DNA of 64,000 bases from positions 4,340,001 to 4,404,000 of the forward strand of contig NC_084716.1 in the NCBI RefSeq assembly GCF_033807575.1. The letters run 5' to 3'. Below the pieces are notes generated by a model. It did not search any database. It had not been told where the DNA came from and was given only the letters and a program-made list of their open reading frames with translations. Positions within the stretch are counted from its first letter, which is position 1. Each line of letters starts with the position of its first letter. Positions 54,282 to 64,000 of the stretch are shown piece after piece. The stretch comes from Cydia pomonella (taxonomy: Eukaryota > Arthropoda > Insecta > Lepidoptera > Tortricidae). Position numbers and translations under genes: made by a program.

Positions 54282-55707
54282 GAGTCATTTGGGGTAAGCG
54301 TGCGTACTTTACAATTTGAACTCATGTTTAAATTAAACAATAACTGATATAGACAAAAGGACCCATGCATATGATAAAGTATCTATTGGACTAATAATTA
54401 AATTAAGTAATATCATTTACAACTTCGACATTTAAAAAGAAAATACAATTATTGCGAAAAATTCAAAACGCGCACACTTGACCCGCTTTGCGGGTAAGTG
54501 TGCGCATAGGGAAAAAGTGTGCGCATAATTTTTTAATAGTTATAATCTTCTCAATTACTGATTGTTTTGACGACTACAGATGAACTAGCTGCCCCGTGCG
54601 AAAATTTCGCACAATATTGTAGACTGCAAATATTTATTATGTTTATTTTTTCATATCAATTAATACTGAGAAATTTTCGGCTTAAAAGTGTATAGCGGTA
54701 ATTGAAAAAATTCGACGATGTTGTTAATCTACCACGCCATCTAGTGTTTTTCAAAAAAATTACTAACATAAAATAGTTTATAAACGACCTGTAGATGGCG
54801 CTTCGGCTATACTTCCGATTAGGTCACCCCACTGTGTATACAGGTAGGTATATACAATACATGGCGGGGTGACCTAATCGGAAGTATAGCCGGCGCTTCT
54901 GTCATTTGTTATAAAAATTGTTTTTTAATGTTTTTTATTAACCAAAAGATATTTTTCGAATTTTTGGATATTTTTAGCATAAAGTAGAAATAATAAGTTT
55001 TAACTGGGTATTTTTTTTATTTTTTTTGGTGCAGTATTGAATGAGATCTAGGGTGCCAGAAAAAAACACCTTTTAGAAATAATATATATGATACTTGATG
55101 AAAAATCGACTGAAAAAATATCAAATCACAAGAAATCAAATGACCAAAATTGAATTTGAAAAAAAAGGAAGAAGCTTAAAATCAGTTAATTTTATGAGTA
55201 ACATTTGTGCCAGCGATCACATTTAAAATTACCTCCTTCATAAAAAGTGTATCGTTCATGCTCTTATCAAATTTATATTTTCCTTAATAGAGAATTCTGT
55301 GTATTGCAAATGCGTACACTTACCCGCGCGCACTTGCCCCAGACCGCGATTTTTGATTGATATTTATTTAACTTTATCCACACTAAAGATAACTTCAATG
55401 TATATACAGAATAATTAACGCAAATGAATCACTAACATAAAAAAAATTGATTTACCTAAGTAATTATATTCAGTTTGATGTAGCAATCTTTGTCAAAATG
55501 TCAAAAATTAGACTTCAAGGTCCGAATTCTTTAAATTATTATTTAAAAAATAAATGAAAGTCCCAATATTGTGATTTTGCCGATTAATTATGTCCTTGTG
55601 ATCGTACATTTCAGTTCTCTATGCATATCATGAATTTTCTTTCCGCTCTTTGTAGATAAACAAGGTGCGCACACTTACCCACTGCGCACGCTTACCCCAA
55701 ATGACTC
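54282..55707. mobile_element. 1.43-kb non-autonomous DNA transposon, TA target duplication
   Basis: The inverted ends begin GAGTCATTTGGGGTAAGCGT and are flanked by TA, and the flanking sequence is contiguous in the other duplication copies. The motif GTAAGTGTGCGCA and its complement recur near both ends (54470-54530, 55310-55345, 55660-55690). It has no transposase frame. The family is unknown; TA suggests a Tc1/mariner-type enzyme in trans. Confidence 0.88.
54804..54891. mobile_element. 88-bp inverted-repeat element inside the 1.43-kb transposon
   Basis: Perfect 26-bp arms (GGCTATACTTCCGATTAGGT then CACCCC) flank about 35 bases. GGCGCTT occurs on both sides (54797-54803 and 54892-54898) as a probable 7-bp TSD. 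Confidence 0.88.
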
Positions 55708-56173
55708 TATCGATTATTGATATTAGGTACCCTTACTTCTTATCAACATCGAAATTATTTACTTTCTAATTATCTGTTGAACCAAAACTATGTTACATCC
55801 AAATCTAATAGACCTGTGATTTGTAGGTATTTAGTCCGAGCCCTCTCATGCCTACAGACTGGGAACTCTTAAAGTCTTGAGTTTTCTCATTACTTAACAG
55901 CTTATAATTATTTACATAATCATCAATGACTATGCCTCTAAATGAGTTTCAAATAACTTCGCTAATTATTACTAATAGAGCTCAATACTATTATCTTATT
56001 ATTAACTAATTGAATAAACAAAGATTAAGTTCATTCCGCTTTTAACTAAGGTTATCAAGTAATTAATATGTGACCTAATTGATAAAGACAGGGATATCTA
56101 TAGTGGCTGTTGTCAACTTAAAATATATAAGATATGTTTATTTTATAAATTTACCATAATATAATATTATTTC

Positions 56174-58268
56174 TTATTTCTTAGGAGGTACTGGTGGTGC
56201 TTTGGTCTTCCCAAAACACATATACATGTGGGTTTCCTCTTTTGATGCTGAAGGAAGGCGGGGGGGCTGCGACGAGCCGAACATGTTCTTCATTTTATAC
56301 GTTCCCGACGGAAAAGGAGTCCTTGGTCGCTCCATGTTTGATCTGCAAGTATAAAAAATTTATCAACTCCTGATTCACCTTATTTTCAAGACAAACTCGG
56401 CAGAGAAAAATCGACACACTCATACCCACAATTATCAAATTATAAACACATAACAAGTGTCTGATGGCTGAATCTGTATGACCGAGCTCAAAGATTGTGA
56501 CAAGACTGACAAATAGACAAGACCGCCAGATTGATTCAACAGTCTTGTGGCTCCACCTTCACGTGGTTCCCACTGCCAGTGGCCAGATGGCTAAAATCCA
56601 GTAGGCCACTGGATACTGACCATCTTCAGATGGCTTGCTAAAGGAGTCATAAGAAACGTACGTCAGAGAGTCATGACAAATGATGGAGACGACAAACGAT
56701 TCTCCGGCTTGCGCCTCCTATTGGCATAGTTACTATAGTTTTTCCTAGCCCCCTACACCCCTGGTTGTGATTCATTCACTATGTCGACGATTTCCTACAG
56801 GAAGAGTTTTTATAGATAAGGCCGTTGTATATCTGCCCTGATCACACATGCAGCACACCCACCAAATTCGATTTTTTGTCCATTTCACGGTTGTCAGGCT
56901 CGATCATCAACTTATGAGCAAAGAGTTTACATTAAGATGATATTTATGTCATTAGGCCGTGAAGTGACGGTTTTATGACAACGACGGTTTCGATATGAGC
57001 TTAAGGTTTGTGGCGGGAATGTTCGAAAGCAGGCATATTTTTAACGTCTGAGGCGTCAGCCAAGGACGGAAATTTACGTCCTTTTTCTAATATTCACGTC
57101 ACAAACTTTAAAGCGAATATCGAAAAAGAGTCGTTGTTAAAATTGTAACAAGACGGCCATATGATTTGATGCATACAATATTTTTTGTTATTATAGCTCC
57201 ATAAGATAAACTTTTGAGGGATAGGAAACAAATAATAAAATTATAAAATGCTTAGGTCTTCTTCGTAATAAACTGCCAGCTGAGAAATAATTAGCGCCAA
57301 TCAATAGTAACTATTTACTCAAAATCATCGGTCGGTACACTAGAATGTGACTTTTTTACAATCTTTCTCATTTTGATCTGGGTGTACACGAAAAGTCCTT
57401 AAAATAAAGGGGAGGAGGTAACTTTTACGGCCTAGATCTCAATCCCATATAGGAAAGTACGTTCATGGGTTTCTTCTATGTGGATTCTCACATGGGAATT
57501 CATATAAGTGAAATGACCTTTGGTCTAATAAGAACGTGAATTAGGCCAGTGAGTAGCGTAGAAGACTGTTAACATTGAAGTATTAGGTTCAAGTCCACCA
57601 TACACCAGCAGTTTCCTTCATTGGATAAAAGCAGCAAATTTATTTTATTTTTTTTCTTTAATCTAATTGAAATATTAATGGGCAGCAACTAGTTTATTTT
57701 TATTTTTAATTTTTTAAAAATTTTTGAGGAATCCATATAGGAAACCACTTGGGAATCCATATAGGAATCCATCCGAAAACGCCATGTAGGAATCCAGCCT
57801 GGATTCCCGTGTGGATTTTTTTGATAAGGCTGTCAGTGGACTAATACACACTGTACTTACTGCTCTGATCCAGGCCCAGGTTTTCTGCTACTTGTAGATG
57901 AAGTCTTCCCTAAAATAGCAGCAATTTTAGTAGCCTCAGGTCTTGGCGGAATTGGTGGTGGAACGTCCATTTTGAACCGAGCAGTTCTGCAAACATCCGA
58001 AGAAAATCAGCATAAGCTCACATTGACTTTAATTTTGTAACACCTTAACTTCCGCAGTTTGTAAAAGTGCTAAATTGAATGTAAAAGCATAAAAACAAAA
58101 TCCGAATTAGGTATCTGAAGTTGAAAACTTTTACTTACGTGTTACTTAGGTAGCAGTTATTCCGCAAATGACTACTCTAGGTCACCATCTTCTTAAAAAA
58201 AAAACTCTGTTTTTTATTTTTAGTTTGATAAAATTTTACGAGCAAAGTTATACCTAGGGACAGATAAC
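56174..58268 (-). CDS. Proline-rich small protein X, intact copy (92 aa, three exons)
   Basis: A noncoding first exon starts near an arthropod initiator (ATCAGTTATC, about 58268) and ends at donor AC|GTAAGT (58139). The second exon (57986-57861) has its ATG at 57970 and ends GAGCA|GTAAGT. The third (56342-56174) follows ACTTGCAG. Joined coding length is 110 + 169 = 279 bases, exactly 93 codons. The protein starts MDVPPPIPPRPEATKIAAIL, has a Ser/Gly linker (GKTSSTSSRKPGPGSEQSN), then MERPRTPFPS, NMFGSSQPPRLPSASKEETH and MYMCFGKTKAPPVPPKK. Its PPPIPPRP and APPVPPKK motifs are class-type SH3-binding patterns, suggesting a cytoplasmic adaptor or intrinsically disordered protein. I do not recognise it. 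The two copies at 2.3-10.8 kb are damaged. Confidence 0.72.
57531..57625 (+). repeat. Possible tRNA-like SINE head in intron of X
   Basis: GGCCAGTGAGTAGCG resembles an A box and AGGTTCAAGTCC is a good B box about 45 bases later. A T-rich stretch follows. The tRNA fold is poor, so a SINE relic is likelier than a gene. From 57720 to 57810 the phrase GGAATCCATATAGGAA recurs. Confidence 0.4.
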
Positions 58269-58380
58269 TGATTGAGTTCACGAAAGTCGTAAAAATCTTG
58301 ACATTTCTCAAACTGTAAACATGTCTGCTGATTAAGCGATAATTGTACCACCCAACAGTTTAATCTACATTGTAAATATG

Positions 58381-59514
58381 CATCACGACTAATAGGGGAG
58401 ATTAGCCTATATTGGGTACCTCGACCAAAGTGGGTAGGTGCTGTTTTATTGCGACATTAAGTACAAATGTCTAAGTATGCATTTGTACTGACCATAGGAA
58501 CTCTCTTGAGTATTTACCAATTTAGTTCGAGCTTTAGAGCGATGATGAAAAAAAAAACAAAAATCAAAAATAAGAAAATTGCTAAATTTTGTAGAATTAC
58601 GAGTGAAATGTGCCATATAACAAATCGAAAACTAGTATACCTATTATAGTATTGATGAAAACATATTTTTTTGGAACTTTTAAATTCTTAAAAACAACAC
58701 AAGTTTGGACGATTTATTTTGTCTCTTTGATTTTATAAGTGGTTCGCTACAAGATGTGTACTTACTAGGGCAAAGTGAACACCTACTTGCGCTACTTTGA
58801 ACCAATTCTGTACTGATTTTTTGAGCATAATGAGTTTGCATGTAGAGAACCCATGTATTGAATGTGAATGTTATGTTACTAAATGTCAGCTTTTATGTAA
58901 TATCACGTCGCATTTATATGAAATGTTGAGTCATTTGCATGTTATGTGGAGTCGAATTTATATATTGTGTAGAAACATTTTGCATATGTTAGCATGGCTT
59001 TTGTATAAGATTGTAATGATTAAGGGGAAGAATTAAGATGGTCAGTGTATGCATTACTTAATCTTAATATGTGCTCGATGCCTTACTTGATATATAACAT
59101 GATAACACTGAAGTTGTCTATGACTGTCAGACCTGACCCAGAGAAATCCTACCTCGTCACGTTCACATTTAATTAAAATAAGCTACGCTCCTATTGGAGT
59201 AATGTACCTTTTATACTACCATAGCCTATGTCTTACATATTTTTGGAATACAAGAATACGAGTTTACATGTTTGCTGTTTTCTTCGTGTGCTTCAAGTCA
59301 TCCCCTCAAGTCTATAGGGTTCCACGCGCACTCTGCGTACACCCCTCAATACCAGTAACAGATACATCTGTATGTTCTGATTCTCGAATAACTAATGTAT
59401 CTTTTCCTTTGAAGACAGTTCCAATAAATTCAAGTCAAGTTGTACCCGCAGAATATGACAATCCTATAGCTAAATGTGTTTCTCATATTGTAGTCTCTAG
59501 TTCAAACTATAGCG
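58381..59514. other. Upstream flank of X, no supported gene
   Basis: AT-rich. The plus ORFs at 58467-58649 and 58797-59036 lack protein-like features. The end of the 59202-59519 frame (YRVPRALCVHPSIPVTDTSV) looks somewhat protein-like but is cut by the following LTR; no family can be named. Confidence 0.35.
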
Positions 59515-60472
59515 TGTGACAGAGACGACACGCCTACGCGTTCGTTGGAAGTTGGTGGCACTCCAACTTTGCGTCTTCCCAATAGAACTAATCGAGGTCG
59601 ACCTCCGGCTCGGTTCCTGGCAGATTAAGCCGCAGGTCAATTTGTGCTGGTCGTTTGCGCGAACACATGTTTTAGTATTGCGCGGACGCCAACAGCGCTG
59701 CGCGCAGTTAGTCCGGTAGCAGGTGACGATGGGGATAAACGTGTGCGCGTACTCGACCCCACGACCGATCGATTTTGTAATAACTTTTTGTGTTTTTATA
59801 GTACGGTGTTCATTAATTAAAATAAACTGTTTTTTTTTTCTAACTTTAGTGCCGTTCTTTGTTATTCCTACACCCGCTATATTCTGGCCGCCCAACGTCT
59901 TTGAGTCTGGAACGTTCGAAGGCGCGTTCACCAAGAGTACCTACCGGTCGTGATTTTTCTGGATTTGCAAGAAAATGCCTCTCACACGTCGGCGTCGTGG
60001 TGGTAGACTCTCGTTGGGTTCACACGGGAGCACCGAGTCAGTAAACGAGAACATCACAATGAACCAGGAAGCCTTAACGACGATGTTGACCACCTTGCAA
60101 CAAACTCAGAACGAGTTTTGTCAGCAACTGCTTCGCGAGGTGAGGTCTTCAACTCCGTCACAGGCCGACGCCACGGTGGCTGCCATCGCTGCGGCTGCTA
60201 CATTCGCTTCAGTTAATGGTAACTTTGCACAATGTACGGCTCGTTACAGCGGCGCAGCAAAGAAGAGCATCTAGAAAGTTTCATTGATAACATTGAAAGT
60301 TACAAGTCATGCTTGCATATTACGGACGAAAATGCTTTTCGCGGTTTGTCGCTGCTATTCACGAAAGACGCAGGAGTTTGGTCGCAAGGTGTAAAATCAC
60401 AAGTAAGCGTGTGACAGAGACGGCACGCCTGTATTTTTTCTAACTTCAGTGCCGTTCTTTGTTATTCCTACA
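59515..60472 (+). mobile_element. Truncated gypsy-like LTR retrotransposon (LTR, gag start, LTR remnant)
   Basis: A putative 5' LTR (59515-59872) begins TGTGACAGAGACGACACGCC and ends TTCTTTGTTATTCCTACA. The same start and end sequences, with the middle deleted, recur at 60410-60472. Between them is only the beginning of gag. The element is therefore internally deleted, with a collapsed second LTR. Confidence 0.7.
59975..60414 (+). pseudogene. gypsy-like gag N-terminal part, frameshifted
   Basis: The ATG at 59975 gives MPLTRRRRGGRLSLGSHGST and a helix-rich stretch (MLTTLQQTQNEFCQQLLREV, then ATVAAIAAAATFASVNGNFA) to CTARYSG. A frameshift leads to RSKEEHLESFIDNIESYKSC and ENAFRGLSLLFTKDAGVWSQ, then the LTR remnant. 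The second part has the gag capsid pattern (FxxxIExYK...LxxLFxxDAxVWxxG). The rest of gag and all of pol are missing. Confidence 0.75.
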
Positions 60473-60482
60473 CCCGCTATAA

Positions 60483-60534
60483 AACCTTATTTAAAATATG
60501 AATCATTCTGATTATTCATATTTTAAATAAGGTC
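60483..60534. repeat. Perfect hairpin, 19-bp stem
   Basis: CCTTATTTAAAATATGAAT, a 10-base loop, and the exact complement. It directly follows the LTR remnant. Confidence 0.9.
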
Positions 60535-60870
60535 TTGAACTTGTGTTTGTTGATGTATTTAAGCCATTAATTGATCCTATTATGATAGAGCTGAATAAAT
60601 GTGAAAGTGGAGGTGAATTTTCGGGCTTGAGAGAACGAATAGATATATTAAGGCATTCGGTACAAACATTTTCATCGGAACATAAACGGCTTTCATTCTT
60701 TGAGAATATAGATGTGTAAAGCCATATGTAAAGCCCGACCAGAAATATATGATCATTGTCAAGAGGTCGCTATTATTTTCATGTATGTTCACAGGTGACA
60801 GTTCGGTTTAGTATGAAAATTTTAGTTCCAATTAAATTCCGCAATATGGTGCGTGATCATATATTACTGG
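60535..60870. other. No recognisable feature
   Basis: AT-rich spacer ending in the TSD (ATTACTGG) of the next element. Confidence 0.4.
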
Positions 60871-61334
60871 TAGGGTTGCCACCCGTACTTTTATAAAAAG
60901 TATTGTACTCTATTTTAGCTTTGTGTACTTTATATTTTACGAAGCACTAAAAGTACGCCAAAATACTTTATTTACGACCTTTATTCATTAATTATATTTT
61001 TTTAAGCGAAACATGCAAATTTTGGAAATTTCATATCTATATTCACCAGGAAAATACATTTGACAATGTTCCTGAACGCAACCTTAAGAAACAATGCTTC
61101 CATTAAGCTTATCAGAAATGAACTACTAGTTTATTTAAATTTGTGCATGCCATGCTTAGAAGCTATAAACATATTTCAAGCTGATAAGAAACTGTTAGCC
61201 AGTGCGAAATCAAACAAAAAATATGTATTTAAAAAAATACAATAAAATACTTTATTTTTATGCCGTGTACTTTTTATTTTTGTACCGTCAGACGAGAAAT
61301 ACTTTATTTGGGGCGCAAAAAGGTGGCAACCCTA
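60871..61334. mobile_element. 464-bp non-autonomous hAT element
   Basis: The ends TAGGGTTGCCACC in inverted orientation are flanked by ATTACTGG (60863-60870 and 61335-61342), an 8-bp hAT-type TSD. The motifs GTACTTT and AATACTTTATTT recur inside both ends. The short ORF within is not recognisably a transposase. Confidence 0.92.
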
Positions 61335-61799
61335 ATTACTGGTCATGCTTTAGGTATATGTATATAGGAGTATCCTATATGACAACGATTAGAGACACAA
61401 TATGGTGCAATTAATAACAGGTTAAATTTAAATCCAGTGAATGCGGCTGCGTCACACATTCCACTACGCCTAGTACTTAAAAAATTTTTTTGATATGACT
61501 GATGTCACGAAAGAAACACTTCAATTTTACAACGATACGTCGAACCCTTCCAATAGTGATGTTATAAAAAAAAATTTGAATGTTTGGAATGGCAAAGAAA
61601 ACGTTCACATGGAAATAAAATCGTTTTACCATTTACATTGTTTTTTACACCCATGCGGGCATTCATAAAATTCACCCCACTACTTTTTTGTCACCTAACC
61701 ACTATACAACTTTCGTTTACCAACTACTTATAGACGACATCTGTTGCCTTTTACACTGAAGGAGACTCCAAATTGTTACAGTAGTTTCTCTTAGATTTG
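61335..61799. other. No recognisable feature
   Basis: AT-rich. No gene, repeat or inverted structure was identified. Confidence 0.4.
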
Positions 61800-62010
61800 T
61801 TGCACTTTTTTATTTTTTATTTATTTTTTGATTGCACTGATTCCTACTAGGCGAAAGCCTCCTGAATACCCTTCCATTTCTCTCTGTTTTTTGCTGTTTC
61901 CATCCAGTTCTTTCCAGTTAGTTGTATGATGTCGTCCGCCCATCGTTTCTATGGTTTTCCTGTTTCTTCTTGGCCCTGTCCATGTCAGTGTCATTAAGAT
62001 GTCTAACTGC
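61800..62010 (-). repeat. RTE-type LINE 3' end
   Basis: The minus strand, across frames, reads KRWADDIIQLTGKNWMETAK, NREKWKGIQEAF and a stop, the C-terminal signature of an RTE-like ORF2 (RWxDDIxxxxGxxWxxxAxxRxxWxxxxEAF). A T/A-rich tail follows. It is a 5'-truncated fragment. Confidence 0.75.
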
Positions 62011-62206
62011 CTCTTCCTCTCTAGTACCCTTTACTGAGTCAGTTATTTCTGTTCTCTTAACTCCAAAGGAACTTTAAATCAGATTGTCTTAAAGGGAGGT
62101 TAGTTTCTGTGTAACACCTACATCCTATATTGTTTTGGTAGTAGGTAACAACTACTAAGATGTTATCATTCTCTTGTTTGTCCTTATCACGGTGTCCAGA
62201 CATGAT

Positions 62207-64000
62207 TAGGGAATGCAATCTTGGGCCAAGATTGACCATTCAAGATCTTGGAGTCTCTTTTCGGAATCAAGATTGGTCAGTTCAAGATCTTGTCAAGATT
62301 CGGGTCAAGATCTTGGTCTCGAATCAAGATTATCGGGATTATTCCAGATTGAGCAGAATAATTAAAAAAGGCGTTATTTTTGAGTCAAATTCTGTAAATT
62401 GAGAGTAACCAGTATTTTTGGATTATTTTATATAATTGAGTATACTTTTCAAAGTAAACAACTTTCCATGAACACAATAATCAACGTTTATTTCAAAAAT
62501 TAACAAGAAACAATCAAGATTTTAGTGACTATAATAATAAATGCAATACATTATTGCATTTATTTTATTTTAATCATTAAAATGTTGATTGTTTCTTGCC
62601 AACAATGCAATGAGATCATAATTAGTATAACCTATAAATGAAATTAAGAGCAAAAAAACATTAAACATTTTGAAAATAGCTTCTCAAGAAGCATAATACA
62701 CTTACAAGTGTCATCACCCAATCGGCACCGTATATCAGTGGCTAAATAGCCCGCGGCTGAAAAGGCCCTTTCTGCCTCCACGCTAGTTGGGACGAAAGTT
62801 AAAAGGCTGTTAAAAGCGAACTTTAGATATTGCCCCCGTTCTCCTCCGTATTCGTAAAGATTCATTTCTTTTTTCAAAATTGCGTCAATTTTGTCAGAAA
62901 TCAGCGCTTTGGGTTGCAATTCATTACATGCTTTCATTGCTTTCAAGGCCTGTTCCAATTCCTGCTGAAGAGAAGTTTCAGTGCAAGCTTGTTGTTGGAT
63001 TCTTGAAAGTGGCTGGTCTTCCTCATCATCTTCACCAACATTTTCCGATGAAATTGGACTTTGTAAATCAGAAATTCGGTGTAATCGTTTGAGCAAGTCT
63101 TTAATGTTTTTTCTGATCGAGCTTTTTGTCGGTAATTGAAATGTTGTATCAGTGGCGTATTTTTCTGAATCCTCTTGATACTGAGCTGGATTTTTAAGAT
63201 ATAATAATGTTGCAGTTATTCAATTCGGCGTTCAGAAATACGCTTTCTCATGGCAATAGCCAGGTTCTCTGACAATGGAGTCTTTAATTCTTCCAACTTA
63301 CGAACCATGAATCGTAAAGTGTATTCCGCACTCACTAAATCGGTATCACGGCGGCACAAAACTTCCACTGCGAGTTTAACGGGCTCAAAAGCATTTTGCA
63401 TACTGAGGAGAACAGCATGTTCTTCATCATTAAAAAAGAATTCAGAAGCAGAACCATACCCCAAATCAATTAGTGTTTTACTAACACATTGCTTGACTCT
63501 GTTGTATGTTGAGATCATGTTGGCAAGACTTGACCAGCGCGTTTTGCAGTCTAGTACCAGTTGAAGTGTTTTTCCGAATTCTTCTTTGATATAAGTTTGA
63601 AGTACGTCATTTTTCGTTGGGGAGTTTTTAAAGAGTTTCACTAGTTTTCTAAGCTTTGATATTATTAATCGGTATTGTGGAGTCAAATCAACTTGCCTAG
63701 ACGGCAATGAAAAACGAAATCCAATATCGTCATCTTCGTCGTTATCAGTGCCTCCATCAGAATCTGAATCTGCATTATACTCTTCCTCTCTATATGTATC
63801 TTCATCTTGGTTACTTTTCTTATAGACGACATCTGTTATTCCCAACTGGATGCCATGAGCATAACAAAGTTGTTGAAGTGGTTTTATTAGTTTTTCAACT
63901 TTAACCATAACACTAGCTCCATCCGTGGTTATACCAACAACATCGTCTTCCATAGAAATTCCATATTCCGATAGCTTTTCACTTAAGAGCTTAACACATG
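62207..64000 (-). mobile_element. hAT element, runs off the window
   Basis: One terminus is TAGGGAATGCAATC at 62207, sharing TAGGGAATGCAA with the hAT at 37049. Subterminal sequence (62220-62340) is built from CAAGATCTTG palindromes and variants. It contains a nearly intact transposase on the minus strand. The other end and the TSD partner lie beyond 64000. Confidence 0.85.
62644..64000 (-). pseudogene. hAT transposase, one frameshift, N-terminus outside window
   Basis: The frame enters from the window edge (CVKLLSEKLSEYGISMEDDV). It has GITTDGASVM (catalytic Asp context), CYAHGIQLGI (the C-x2-H motif), an acidic insert (EEEYNADSDSDGGTDNDEDD), KTRWSSLANMISTYNR and a helical region to AMRKRISERRIE. 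A one-base frameshift near 63221 is followed by ITATLLYLKNPAQYQED, a linker, and the C-terminal dimerisation domain (LTFVPTSVEAERAFSAAGYL, then RCRLGDDTCKCIMLLEKL) ending at 62644. Apart from that shift the order is complete, so it could be the source family for the non-autonomous hAT in the nest. Confidence 0.92.

Larger units (their letters stand above)
52795..58380. repeat. Third, partial copy of the 1-10 kb duplication unit
   Basis: The match starts near GTTATCGCCTTAAAAAATCG (as at 1797) and continues in the same order and orientation through the X gene and its promoter to about 58345. It is more diverged than the tandem pair. It is enlarged by a LINE (52920-54215) and a DNA element (54282-55707). 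The Y-gene part is absent. Confidence 0.85.

Noticed and set aside
57531..57625. tRNA gene
   Set aside because: A and B boxes are present but the cloverleaf does not fold convincingly and no acceptor stem pairs. A SINE relic is more likely.
1..64000. CRISPR array, prokaryotic operon or phage system
   Set aside because: Tandem repeats here lack regular unique spacers, and all genes show eukaryotic introns or transposon structure.

Overview
The window looks like AT-rich nuclear DNA of an insect, most likely a moth or butterfly. The grounds are split genes with GT-AG introns, arthropod-type initiators, and MITE and tRNA-SINE families that I associate with Lepidoptera. No prokaryotic operon, rRNA gene or complete tRNA gene was found. 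Almost everything is mobile or formerly mobile DNA, and host-gene content is small.

Layout. 1-10.9 kb: a tandem duplication with a period of about 3.4 kb. Each unit carries a minus-strand gene for a small proline-rich protein (called X here) and a TATA promoter for a second small gene (Y). A third, intact copy of X lies at 56.2-58.3 kb. Copy 2 is interrupted by a LINE and by a 3.0-kb DNA transposon. 11-16.5 kb: MITE, LINE fragments, an unrecognised ORF, and a decayed Merlin (IS1016-like) transposase with a Ser-rich acidic ORF beside it. 18.4-19.9 kb: a dead piggyBac-like transposase. 20.46-28.78 kb: a large piggyBac-like element with CCC-starting TIRs. It carries its own transposase (split by a mariner and a LINE), a two-exon 104-aa accessory gene on the other strand, a 126-bp tandem repeat between the two, and an unrecognised ORF followed by poly(A). 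29.4-32.2 kb: palindrome-bearing tandem repeats, a lone piggyBac-type first exon, and the 5' end of a LINE.

33.93-45.92 kb is the centrepiece, a five-level nest in which each level has its own target-site duplication (TSD): PIF/Harbinger (TAA) > LTR element (ACATA) > non-autonomous hAT (CAGGAGAC) > mariner (TA) > Jockey-like LINE (ACCAT). Removing the LTR element from the Harbinger MADF gene, or the hAT from the antisense ORF of the LTR element, gives lengths that are exact multiples of three. The Harbinger transposase and MADF genes lie on opposite strands, each with an exon inside the other's intron. The LTR element has near-identical LTRs, no visible gag-pol, an unrecognised antisense ORF and a plus-strand ORF with 19-residue repeats.

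46-56 kb: a SINE, LINE tails, two hypothetical ORFs, a wrecked copia element invaded by other repeats, another LINE, and a 1.43-kb TA-flanked DNA element hiding an 88-bp inverted-repeat element. 58.4-64 kb: a gypsy-like gag relic with LTR remnants, a 464-bp hAT derivative, an RTE tail, and the 3' portion of a hAT element whose terminus matches the hAT in the nest. That element runs off the window end.
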